A stretch of DNA of 8,250 bases from OLB6 sp964620125 (GTDB lineage Bacteria > Bacteroidota > Ignavibacteria > Kapaibacteriales > Kapaibacteriaceae), in NCBI GenBank assembly GCA_964620125.1, contig CAZUGQ010000044.1:1-8250 (forward strand), given 5' to 3'. Below are positions 1 through 6,725 of this stretch, piece after piece. Each line of letters opens with the position of its first letter. Within the stretch, counting starts at the first letter, position 1. The notes under the pieces are model-generated. The model was given only the letters and a program-made list of their open reading frames with translations. It was not told the DNA's origin and ran no database searches. The translations under genes were made by a program, and so were the position numbers.

Positions 1-2
1 CA

Positions 3-1778
3 GTTTGTAAAGGTACTGACTATCTCGAGTGTCTATTTTCGTCAGACCACATCACATCCATTCGCTTGGACTCACGATCTGGCGATGTGGTCGAGTCCCC
101 GGCTACACGTGCTGACGCTCGGTACCGGATTACTGTTCGCGGCACCTATTCCCAGTGGCCGCAGTTCACTGACTGCCATGGCGTTGATGCCGTATGGGTA
201 TACGATGTTCCCCAGGAGGAAATCGAAGCATTCCGTTGGCCCCCTTCTACGATTTTGGGACAACCGTTCGTGGAGATTCCCCACTGGGTAGGTGATTCAA
301 CTGTCTATGCATTTCCACCTCCCAATGTTGGCATTCAGCCTTTGTTCGAGATCAGTTTCCGCAAATACCTGGGTTTCAGAGTGAATGGTGAGCCCCTTGC
401 CGCTTCACCCCTCGACAGAACACTACACCGTTACCAACACGAGCGTGCCGGCACTGGAGAACCATTTCGATTCCAGATCCTCGACTCAACGTATAACGTT
501 GCACTCGGACGTGTTATCCCGCGCTATGAGGACAACTGCGGAGAGCTTGTCATCACGATCGAAGAAATTCTTGACAAGGACGTCAATATCTGCGACGTAC
601 AACCTGTAATCATTGATGGGCAAGTGGTTGGAATTCGCGTTGACGCTGCTGTGTTTGAGCGTGACTCCACAGTTGCCGATGGTCGACGCAATCTCCTGGT
701 AAGTCAGGACCAGTTAGGTGTTGTTGACAACGGTCGGTTCATCTGTCCAGACTCCTTGGTCTGTGATTCAGGTCGCACAGCTCCGCTTTCCATAGGGCTG
801 ATTGTTGACGTCTCTGGCAGCATGCAAGAGCTGGTAGATTACGATGGAAGTCAATTTTCCCGGCTCGACGCAGTCAAGCGTACGCTTCACAGTTTTATGA
901 GAACACTGCGGCAGGGTGATAGCCTGTTCCTGCTCACGTTTTCAACAACAGTTGTTGTAAGCCAAGACTGGACGGCCGACACGGCTCTGCTCGGTCGGGT
1001 GATCGATGCTCTACAGCCTATTGAGTACACTTCCCTACACGCAGCATTGATTCAGGGGCTTGAGAAGGCTGCAACCCACTCACGGGACAGGCGCGTGTTG
1101 ATCGCTTTAACGGATGGCCTGAACAACCAGCATCCACTCGAAGAAGAACCAGTGATCAAGGCTATTCGTGCATCAAACGTATCCCTCTACCTTGTAGCGT
1201 TCGGTTTTGCAGACTCTGAGCTTGAAAAATCGGGTCTTGAAGCAATGAAGCGATTTGTTTCAGCAGCTCCACGTGGTCGGCTGTACGAGGTTCGAACTGG
1301 CGATGAGCTCAATGCAGTGTACGAAGAGATGGCAATATCGATTGAAACTGAGGACTGCTGCCGACTCTACTTCCACTTGCGCCCGTGCGACCTTGGTCAG
1401 CAGACTCGCACGCTCCGGTTGGTCTACGTAGACGGAGGTAAAATTATAAGTAAGGAGATCGTGGTGGCCTGCGACCTGAAGCCAACATCCGTAGCTCCCG
1501 ACGTTCGACGCGAGACCACAGAGTCCATACCAATGGCGCGTCCTCTTCCGTCGAACGACATAACCTCGGTTCAATTCGATGTGGCTACTCCTTCACGAAT
1601 TACTGCTACAGTGTATTCCTCTGAAGGTAGGATAGTATCTAGCATGGATCTCGGCGTTTGTGATATCGGCCTTCACGTGGTCAGTTTCGAGACTCTGACC
1701 TGGTCCCCTGGCGTGTACTTGTGCCGTGTTTGGAATGGTCTGAACTACACCACAACCAAGATACTTGTACAGCACTGA
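3..1778 (+). CDS. VWA-domain secreted protein with T9SS-type C-terminal domain, 5' end outside the window
   Basis: The frame is open to the left edge with no stop, so the true start and any signal peptide lie upstream. The first in-frame start codon is a TTG at 66 with no Shine-Dalgarno before it, so I do not accept it as the start. The N-terminal part (to about 780) is unrecognised and probably beta-rich. A VWA domain spans about 783-1340. Its metal-ion-dependent adhesion site is complete: DVSGS at 807-821, the Thr of EYTSL at 1029 and the Asp of LTDG at 1113. Such domains bind divalent metal and usually mediate protein or ligand contact. After a Cys-containing region, about 1551-1775 resembles a T9SS type A sorting domain (EGRIV, then SPGVYLCRV and a TTTKILV ending), but it lacks a clear YPNP start. 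I infer export across the outer membrane by T9SS. The stop overlaps the next gene's ATG, implying one operon. The VWA call is firm; the sorting domain is likely. Confidence 0.88.
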   Translation, partial: VCKGTDYLECLFSSDHITSIRLDSRSGDVVESPATRADARYRITVRGTYSQWPQFTDCHGVDAVWVYDVPQEEIEAFRWPPSTILGQPFVEIPHWVGDSTVYAFPPPNVGIQPLFEISFRKYLGFRVNGEPLAASPLDRTLHRYQHERAGTGEPFRFQILDSTYNVALGRVIPRYEDNCGELVITIEEILDKDVNICDVQPVIIDGQVVGIRVDAAVFERDSTVADGRRNLLVSQDQLGVVDNGRFICPDSLVCDSGRTAPLSIGLIVDVSGSMQELVDYDGSQFSRLDAVKRTLHSFMRTLRQGDSLFLLTFSTTVVVSQDWTADTALLGRVIDALQPIEYTSLHAALIQGLEKAATHSRDRRVLIALTDGLNNQHPLEEEPVIKAIRASNVSLYLVAFGFADSELEKSGLEAMKRFVSAAPRGRLYEVRTGDELNAVYEEMAISIETEDCCRLYFHLRPCDLGQQTRTLRLVYVDGGKIISKEIVVACDLKPTSVAPDVRRETTESIPMARPLPSNDITSVQFDVATPSRITATVYSSEGRIVSSMDLGVCDIGLHVVSFETLTWSPGVYLCRVWNGLNYTTTKILVQH

Positions 1779-3688
1779 TGAAAGCCAATACGATGAAATC
1801 ACTGACTACCACTCTTGCACTATTGTTGCTCGCCAATGCGGCTACATCAGCACAGTGTTCCATGCCAACCGACACCTTCTTGATTACAACAACCCCAACC
1901 ATCATCGAAGCAGGCCAAACATGCTACATCTCCGCTTCCGCCCCCAGCACTTGGCCCAGTGCTGTACCTGGTCGGTTCCGAGTAACGCTTGATGGCGAAC
2001 CGATTCAGGTGCTATCGAACACTAGCAGTGGTCTCACTGCCCACATCCCAACAAGCAAAGAAAGTGGCACTCACAGCCTTGAAGTATGCGTTGTGGACGG
2101 CCCCTGGGCGCAGCTTTCCATCGAAGTTATCCAAGTGCTGGACACACTCGATATGGAGATCGATAGTACTGATCCGGATCCTCGTACGCAAAACGGTCCT
2201 CGGCAAGATCTCAGCTCTGGTGGTCGACGCATTACTCATCAGGATGGCCGGTCATACCCCAACGGTGGCTATGGTGGCAGCGGTAGATGTGATGAGCGAC
2301 ATGTTATCGACGGACAATTCACCAAGCATTCAGACCACCAGTCTGAGTGGAGTGGAATCTTACCCATGGTTGGACGATTCTCCAACCTATACCTGGATTA
2401 TTGCTCCACCACCGGAGTAATGTACCTCATGAACGACTGGCTTATCGGCACCGGTTCATATCAGTCGAGCTGTTACAACTTGTTCGGGTTCACCACTGGA
2501 AACGGTCGTGAAGTGTGGCTGGTTAAGGTTACGCATGACACATTGCGGCCTGTGATCGTTGAACTGAATGGCGAGGACGTTACTAACGACTCCCTGATCG
2601 TTCTAGGCGGATCATTCAGTGTAGGTTCTTCACCTAGCGATTCCACGCCGCATACGATGTACGAGTTTGGCGTCCGTGTTTCTTCGGGCCTTTTCTTCAT
2701 GCCACTTGGAGATGATCCCGTACAGTATGTACCATCTACAACCACATCACTTGAATGTGATAAGGACGGCATTGTTGGTTACGGCCTTATTCGCGAACCC
2801 TATGTACGTCTTGCTCAGTTTTCTAATGACGGCATTATCGTGCGGCAGGCCCAGCGCTACATCCCAACCAGTGGTATTGTAGGGTTAGAAACAGAGCCCA
2901 ACAATATTAGCGGCGAGTTCGGTGCTGACACGATTCTTTACCGCTCCGGTAACCAGGAATCACTGCGAAATACCTGTAACGACATCATCGAAGTTGATGG
3001 CCAGTTTTCGAACAACGAGTGGACTGGTGTGATGCCAGCCAGCCGTAGATACTCCGACATGTATGCCAAATTCTGCACGGGCACTCTTCACATCCTCAAC
3101 GATTGGATACATGCCACCACCATGCCAAACAACAGTACCTGCTACAACCTGTTTGAGCTTTACACTGGCAACGGGGCTGAGCATTGGGGAATCTGGGTTT
3201 GGCAGGATCCAGAGCGCCACCCAACCGTCTACCGTAACGGAATAGATGTTTCGAACGATACTACGATCGTTCACGCAGGCAAGGCGGGATGGGGGTCTTC
3301 TTCGCGCAAAGCAGAGCCCCATGCTATTTATGAGTTCACGATCTCAGCGATGGAAGGGGGCTTTGTTATGATGTTTGCGGACCCTGGCCCTTCCAGCTAC
3401 TGTGGCCTACTACCGAGCAACGTCAATGAACAGGATGTTGACTTCGCTGATGTACCCAGCATCTATCCCAACCCAGTGTTCGATGCTGCCTTTTACGTGA
3501 ACGGCTTGATCATCGGTGATCGCGTTCTCGTGTACGATCTCATGGGGCGCGACGTGATTGTAGACCTAACGGCTAGTGGTGACGTGCTCCATATCAATAT
3601 ACCGAAGGGATTTGCTGCAGGTAGATACAATGTCCGCATCATCCGAAATGGAAAGACTTTCGAGCTGCCTCTGGTGATCGTCGAGTAG
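1778..3688 (+). CDS. T9SS-exported protein with a duplicated domain and type A sorting domain
   Basis: 636 residues from ATG 1778. This start overlaps the previous stop (TGATG) and gives a proper signal peptide: Lys residues, a TLALLLLANAA core and a probable cut after ATSA, before QC. ATG 1793 is an equally possible start; GTG 1721 lies inside the previous gene and would bury the signal. Residues about 30-115 look like an Ig-like beta domain, followed by a Gly/Asp/Arg-rich linker. Two homologous blocks follow at about 170-314 and 399-536. They share EW(S/T)G, a Cys-containing strand, NDW, CYNLF, TGNG, NG-DV-ND, GSS and PH-YEF. I do not recognise this domain. Residues about 562-636 form a typical sorting domain (IYPNP, VLVYDLMGRDV, FAAGRYNVRI), which is normally removed on export. 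I infer a cell-surface or secreted protein working with the upstream VWA protein. No catalytic motif is visible. A strong terminator follows. Confidence 0.9.
   Translation: MKANTMKSLTTTLALLLLANAATSAQCSMPTDTFLITTTPTIIEAGQTCYISASAPSTWPSAVPGRFRVTLDGEPIQVLSNTSSGLTAHIPTSKESGTHSLEVCVVDGPWAQLSIEVIQVLDTLDMEIDSTDPDPRTQNGPRQDLSSGGRRITHQDGRSYPNGGYGGSGRCDERHVIDGQFTKHSDHQSEWSGILPMVGRFSNLYLDYCSTTGVMYLMNDWLIGTGSYQSSCYNLFGFTTGNGREVWLVKVTHDTLRPVIVELNGEDVTNDSLIVLGGSFSVGSSPSDSTPHTMYEFGVRVSSGLFFMPLGDDPVQYVPSTTTSLECDKDGIVGYGLIREPYVRLAQFSNDGIIVRQAQRYIPTSGIVGLETEPNNISGEFGADTILYRSGNQESLRNTCNDIIEVDGQFSNNEWTGVMPASRRYSDMYAKFCTGTLHILNDWIHATTMPNNSTCYNLFELYTGNGAEHWGIWVWQDPERHPTVYRNGIDVSNDTTIVHAGKAGWGSSSRKAEPHAIYEFTISAMEGGFVMMFADPGPSSYCGLLPSNVNEQDVDFADVPSIYPNPVFDAAFYVNGLIIGDRVLVYDLMGRDVIVDLTASGDVLHINIPKGFAAGRYNVRIIRNGKTFELPLVIVE
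2285..2719 (+). repeat. First copy of the internal protein domain repeat
   Basis: Codes for about 145 residues from RCDERHVIDGQF to LGDDP. It aligns over its whole length with the second copy at 2972-3385. Shared landmarks in order are DGQF, EWSG/EWTG, a Tyr-rich strand, NDW, SCYNLF/TCYNLF, TGNG, a Trp-containing strand, NG-DV-ND, GSS, PH-YEF and a GLFFM/GFVMM strand. The identity is at protein level; the DNA has diverged, so this is an old duplication. Confidence 0.85.
2972..3385 (+). repeat. Second copy of the internal protein domain repeat
   Basis: Codes for about 138 residues from TCNDIIEVDGQF to MFADP. It keeps the same order of motifs as the first copy, with small gaps. Each copy has a Cys at its start, one in the LYLDYC/MYAKFC strand and one in the CYNLF motif. 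The shared cysteines could form disulphides in an exported protein. Confidence 0.85.
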
Positions 3689-3722
3689 ACAGTTGATACC
3701 CTAGAATTTCCATTCGGTTTCC

Positions 3723-3770
3723 AAGGGCATGCCGCAATGATGTCGTCGGCATGCCCTTTTCTCTTTTTTT
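3723..3770 (+). terminator. Rho-independent terminator after the two-gene T9SS unit
   Basis: A perfect 12-bp stem (AAGGGCATGCCG at 3723-3734 pairing with CGGCATGCCCTT at 3747-3758) encloses a 12-nt loop. A T-rich tract to 3770, broken by two C residues, follows. It starts 34 nt after the stop at 3688. No minus-strand gene ends here, so it serves the plus-strand unit. Confidence 0.92.
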
Positions 3771-3959
3771 GGAAGTTGCTGGTGTGAACGACACACAAAA
3801 ACCATTAACAACAAGGATAAAGTGATGACAAGCGCGGCAATCTCGAGAACCGCAACCTGCACTCACCAACGGCTTGATAGACCAATCAGTGAAGGCCAGC
3901 ACAAACATGCAAGATTTGATTCCGGATGGGCAATGGGCATGCACACTGCGCTTGATTCG

Positions 3960-3989
3960 TTGCCAGGAAACAGCTACTGCACAAATTTG
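3960..3989 (+). promoter_or_regulatory. Candidate Bacteroidota-type promoter for the cysteine-rich gene
   Basis: TTG at 3960-3962 is followed by 19 nt and then CAAATTTG (3982-3989) plus C. This is one base from the Bacteroidota -7 consensus TAnnTTTG, with the usual spacing to the -33 TTG. It predicts a start near 3995 and a leader of roughly 90 nt. The spacing is seen directly; promoter activity is inferred. Confidence 0.4.
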
Positions 3990-3998
3990 CGGAGTTAG

Positions 3999-4015
3999 TG
4001 TACTGTACGATGTAC
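3999..4015. promoter_or_regulatory. Three TGTAC copies just downstream of the candidate promoter
   Basis: TGTAC occurs at 3999-4003, 4004-4008 and 4011-4015. Each contains the palindrome GTAC. The cluster would fall at the start of the transcript, where a repressor could bind. It is short and may be chance. Confidence 0.2.
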
Positions 4016-4083
4016 GGCCTGGATAAAAGGAACGTCCCATGTGATCCTGTCTATGGTACAACTACATGTGAAGGTGTTCGATC

Positions 4084-4635
4084 ATGAGCAAACAAAGCGC
4101 TACTGCATGTCTTTTTATTGCGTTTATCATGCTTTTCGTTTCCCCAATCACATCATCTGCGCAATGTTGCAAACCCAAGTACAAGTGCCACTATAACTGT
4201 GGTCCTTGTCGTCAGCGATCTGCACACTCACATCGTTGCGGGATTTGTGGACGGCAAGGTAAAGTTGACACGATATATGTGCTCAAGCCTGTTGCGGATA
4301 CGATGATCATTCAGAAGGACTGCCACATAGTCAACGTGCAGGTGGCAAAAGGTTTCACTACTCACACCATTAGGAGTGCAGATGATTCAATGACAATTCA
4401 AGTGAAACCCCTTCCAACCGATTGCCCTCCCGATAAACATAGAACATGCCTAGGAGACCAGACCTACGTTCGCACAGATGATATTCCAGATGGCCCTTAT
4501 CCTATCAAATGGGAGCGAGGCCATGATTTTACGATACAGAACCAAACGTTTCGACTTGTGCAAAGGAAAAACCGATGGTACCTAGGTCGATACAACCAGA
4601 AACCAACGGATCCAACAAATCCGCTCGTAAAATAG
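4084..4635 (+). CDS. Small secreted cysteine-rich protein, function unknown
   Basis: 183 residues. ATG 4084 is preceded by GAAGGTG at 4070-4076 with a 7-nt spacer, a good ribosome site for this group. Residues 1-26 form a signal peptide (hydrophobic core CLFIAFIMLFV, cut after SSA before QCC). There is no lipobox. The mature N-terminus carries a dense cysteine cluster: Cys28, 29, 35, 39, 42, 52 and 55, including CGPC (39-42) and CGIC (52-55), with His36, 48 and 50 between. This could bind a metal or form disulphides in the periplasm. The rest (about 62-183) has further Cys at 80, 114 and 122 and a likely beta-rich C-terminal part (FTIQNQTFRLVQ, RWYLGRY). No sorting domain or transmembrane helix follows the signal. 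I do not recognise a family. It appears to be a single-gene unit, with no clear terminator downstream. Confidence 0.75.
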   Translation: MSKQSATACLFIAFIMLFVSPITSSAQCCKPKYKCHYNCGPCRQRSAHSHRCGICGRQGKVDTIYVLKPVADTMIIQKDCHIVNVQVAKGFTTHTIRSADDSMTIQVKPLPTDCPPDKHRTCLGDQTYVRTDDIPDGPYPIKWERGHDFTIQNQTFRLVQRKNRWYLGRYNQKPTDPTNPLVK

Positions 4636-4737
4636 CGGTCCAGTATCACTCTCCATACCTCCGGCCTAGGACAATTCAGCCTTCAGTCCTGTGTGGGTTG
4701 TTTACCATAACGTGTGAATGAGTGAATACCTTCGCAA

Positions 4738-4913
4738 CATGCACTGAGCAAGGTGTCGCAATGATGTAGTTGTTCGTTGTACCTGTAACGTTGTCCACTA
4801 GAAATCATTCGACGTTGCTTGATCACAAGGTGCGACACAGATAGATATTCATGAAGAGTATCTTTACTCTGCATTGTGCAAGTGCTCTTCGGTCATACTG
4901 GATTAGCGATACC
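4738..4913 (+). pseudogene. Possible remnant of a DUF4258-like gene
   Basis: No open frame survives, but fragments in different frames recall DUF4258 proteins. HALSKVSQ (4738-4761) resembles the family's N-terminal HA-rich helix. PLEIIRRCL follows in the same frame after two stops (4762, 4786). ASALRSYW (4878-4901, another frame) resembles the conserved TSK-x-x-KYW end. The order is right and the end lies 12 nt before the DUF2283 start, where this partner is commonly found. The span is shorter than a full gene, so deletions would be needed. This is inferred from short matches and could be chance. Confidence 0.25.
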
Positions 4914-5099
4914 ATGAAACTCCATATCGACAAAGAGGCCGATGCCCTCTAGCTGCGGCTGGATGACTCCGTTATCGTTGAGTCGGCCGAGGTTGCACCT
5001 GGCGTGGTTCTAAACCATTACGCACAAGATCAGGTAGTTGAGACTGAGCTGTCACGTCTCTCCCAGACGTCGCTCCATCTCAACTTGCATCGTGTACGC
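4914..5099 (+). pseudogene. DUF2283 family protein, broken by an in-frame amber codon
   Basis: ATG 4914 begins MKLHIDKEADAL, then TAG (4950-4952), then LRLDDSVIVESAEVAPGVVL and on to QVVETELSRLSQ. This matches DUF2283, whose members are about 60-75 residues with a D-EADALY-RL start and an EV-PGV core. The stop replaces the family's conserved Tyr of ADALY; TAT or TAC to TAG is one substitution. The end is also decayed: the expected GIE becomes ETE, and the frame runs on to a stop at 5226-5228, overlapping the tail of the converging LysR gene. TAG ends four genes in this window, so routine readthrough is unlikely. DUF2283 proteins are small, of unknown biochemical role, often paired with DUF4258 in toxin/antitoxin-like cassettes. 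A short product from GTG 5004 is possible but would lack the N-terminal strands. Confidence 0.8.
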
Positions 5100-5177
5100 A
5101 GATACGCAAAACGTTATCATAGTATCACCGTGCACAGCAATGAAGTGCCGTACAGCAATGCCACATGTGCACAACGC

Positions 5178-6092
5178 TCACGTAAAGTGCGTTTGTATCA
5201 CGTTCTGTTTGTTTGCCTGAAGGTATGATAACAACGCCGAAGCGATGGGTGTGTGTTTCTTTGATGTAAGCCACGCCAGGTGCCAGTCGGTGTGCAATGG
5301 TAGACCGGCGATTGGGATCTCTACAAGATCACCGCGCTTGAGCTCACTTCGCATGCCAATAACAGGCATGATCGAATAACCTAGGCTTGCAAGCACAGCT
5401 TGCTTCACAGCCTCGTTCGAGGTGAGCTCCATCTTAGTTTGAGTGTTGATGTTGTGCTGCTCAAGGAAACGTTCCATCATGAGTCGGGTTCCTGAGCCAG
5501 GCTCGCGGAAGATGAGCTGCATCTGATTGAGAATGTGTGGCGGGTTAGGCTTCGACTTGGTTGCGAACCGCGGGACGCGGTTACCAACAAGGACCAGCTT
5601 ATTCGACATCAGAGTCATAGACGACACATCGACATGATCGGGAAGGATGGACATCAGAGCAAAGTCAACCGTATTCTCCTGGAGGCTCTCCACGACCAGC
5701 GATTTGTTGGTAACGTCCATAACCAGCTCAACCTTGTTGTGCATCTGCAGGAAGTCTGTCAAGAAGTATGGCATAACGTACTTGCCTGTAGACACAACAG
5801 ATATCCGCAGCTTGCCTGCTAACAAGCCTTTGTGCAGCATTGCCTGATAATGAATGCGATCGAACTCACGAATGATGTTCTCTGCTGATTCGGCTATCTG
5901 CAGGCCAAAGTCGGTAATATGGATTCTTCGACCAATCACTTCAATCAGCGGAATGTCGAATTGAGCTTGCAGATTCTTGAGCTGGATAGACAGCGCCGGC
6001 TGCGTTAACAACATCTCCCGAGCCGCTTTCGTTATGCTGCGCACCTGGCATACGCGAAGAAACAGTCGCAGCTGATGGATGGTAATATGCAT
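5178..6092 (-). CDS. LysR-family transcriptional regulator, CbbR-like
   Basis: 304 residues, the usual LysR length. ATG at 6092 is preceded (minus strand) by AAGGAA at 6103-6098 with a 5-nt spacer, which fixes the start. Residues about 3-62 are the winged helix-turn-helix (LRLFLRVCQVRSITKAAREM, then TQPALSIQLKNLQ). Residues about 88-298 are the periplasmic-binding-like effector domain. LRISVVSTGKYVMPYFL, FREPGSGTRLMMERFL and SNEAVKQAVLASLGYSIMP resemble the CbbR/RbcR branch, which in autotrophs senses carbon-fixation metabolites. No carbon-fixation gene is in this window, so the target and effector are unknown and I give no symbol. It is transcribed away from the 95-residue gene at 6264; LysR proteins commonly control their divergent neighbour and themselves. 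No terminator is seen after the stop. Confidence 0.93.
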   Translation of the reverse strand: MHITIHQLRLFLRVCQVRSITKAAREMLLTQPALSIQLKNLQAQFDIPLIEVIGRRIHITDFGLQIAESAENIIREFDRIHYQAMLHKGLLAGKLRISVVSTGKYVMPYFLTDFLQMHNKVELVMDVTNKSLVVESLQENTVDFALMSILPDHVDVSSMTLMSNKLVLVGNRVPRFATKSKPNPPHILNQMQLIFREPGSGTRLMMERFLEQHNINTQTKMELTSNEAVKQAVLASLGYSIMPVIGMRSELKRGDLVEIPIAGLPLHTDWHLAWLTSKKHTPIASALLSYLQANKQNVIQTHFT

Positions 6093-6113
6093 TTATGTTC
6101 CTTATGGCTTTCA

Positions 6114-6135
6114 TTACAATTATAAACATCTGTAA
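6114..6135. promoter_or_regulatory. Inverted repeat and TATAAT box upstream of the LysR gene
   Basis: TTACA (6114-6118), 12 nt, TGTAA (6131-6135) form a perfect 5-bp inverted repeat. On the minus strand a TATAAT (6124-6119) lies inside it, 26 nt before the LysR ATG; no good -35 is present 17 nt further up. A regulator bound here would block its own promoter, as LysR proteins often do. The arrangement is seen; binding is inferred. Confidence 0.35.
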
Positions 6136-6263
6136 ATCACTTCCATTTCGTTGATTTGCCGTAGATAACGTGCTACGCAGGTAACGCCATCAGGACGCAG
6201 AATCTGTGCCGTGTTGATGGAAACAGTCAGTACTCATTCAAATAGGAACAATCAAGAACCACC

Positions 6264-6551
6264 ATGGAACCACAGCGCATCAAGCTCATTGAAGGGACGT
6301 TCACACCGCAAGAAGCACGAGAGATACTGATTACCATGATCAACGACAAGATCCGCTTCCACCAGGTGAAGGAAGCAAGCGGTGCCGAGCATGGAGTTGA
6401 TGCATCACACTCCTCTCAACGCATACGCGAACTAAAAAACGAGGCAACGCGGGTTCAGGATATGATGATGGAAGCTGAGCAGTTGGGCGTTCGCGTAGAA
6501 CTTCATGCCACTGTTCACATTACCGAACCCGTAACACACGTAACACAGTAG
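6264..6551 (+). CDS. Conserved hypothetical protein, 95 aa
   Basis: Start ATG 6264; the nearest purine-rich site is AGGA about 17 nt upstream, too far to be strong. The sequence IKLIEGTFTPQEAREILITMINDKI, FHQVKE, SHSSQRIRELKNEATRVQDMMMEAEQLG recalls a family of short hypothetical proteins found in Bacteroidota, recognised by IEGTFTP-EA-EIL and a later helix starting HS-RI-ELK. It has no signal peptide or membrane segment and is probably a cytosolic helical protein: two helical segments joined by a Gly/Ser/His-rich loop, ending in a short strand (VRVELHATVHI). The function is unknown. It is divergent from the LysR gene, so that regulator may control it. A weak hairpin but no terminator follows. 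Confidence 0.8.
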   Translation: MEPQRIKLIEGTFTPQEAREILITMINDKIRFHQVKEASGAEHGVDASHSSQRIRELKNEATRVQDMMMEAEQLGVRVELHATVHITEPVTHVTQ

Positions 6552-6571
6552 TTTGCCTTCTATTGTACAGT

Positions 6572-6594
6572 GCTGCGACGTTGGTGAACGCAGC
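6572..6594 (+). other. Small hairpin after the 95-residue gene
   Basis: GCTG (6572-6575) and CGTT (6579-6582) pair with AACG (6587-6590) and CAGC (6591-6594), leaving a 3-nt bulge and a GGTG loop. No T tract follows, so it is not a standard terminator. It may only stabilise the 3' end. Confidence 0.25.
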
Positions 6595-6714
6595 GTTAGC
6601 GCATACGTACACCTCATATTCCGCGTCAAAGGCGAGTGCTGGTCGGAGTGAAGTTCGTGCAGTGGTGAATAGCATGAACTCGGGTGAGTAGTGATCGTTG
6701 GTCCCTACCCCCCC

Positions 6715-6722
6715 TACCTTTG
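6715..6722 (+). promoter_or_regulatory. TAnnTTTG -7 element directly before the MATE start
   Basis: TACCTTTG is an exact match to the Bacteroidota -7 consensus and is followed by C, as is common. It ends 3 nt before ATG 6726, so transcription would start at or within a few bases of the ATG. No TTG sits at the ideal 19-21 nt upstream; the nearest (6698-6700) is 14 nt away. It supports ATG 6726 over GTG 6684. Confidence 0.5.
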
Positions 6723-6725
6723 CAC

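Larger units (their letters stand above)
3771..4083. other. Intergenic region before the cysteine-rich gene
   Basis: No supported gene. A 140-codon minus-strand frame crosses it, but that frame also runs through the terminator and into the preceding gene. The right part holds the promoter-like pair and the TGTAC cluster listed separately. Nothing recognisable lies in about 3771-3955. Confidence 0.6.

Noticed and set aside
66..1778. TTG 66 as the start of the VWA gene
   Set aside because: The frame is open to the window edge, there is no ribosome site before 66, and a secreted protein needs a signal peptide, which is absent after 66.
3639..4061. 140-codon minus-strand frame
   Set aside because: It crosses the perfect terminator hairpin and the end of the preceding gene, and shows no recognisable domain or start signal.
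4683..4874. 63-codon minus-strand frame in the gap before the DUF2283 remnant
   Set aside because: No family resemblance and no ribosome site; it lies over the decayed region.
4950..4952. Amber codon as a recoded sense codon or pyrrolysine site
   Set aside because: Four genes in the window end in TAG, the site matches a plain Tyr position, and the 3' end of the gene is also decayed.
5134..5160. Direct repeat ACAGCAATG (5134-5142 and 5152-5160)
   Set aside because: Only 9 bp repeated, in decayed sequence, with no flanking structure; could be chance.
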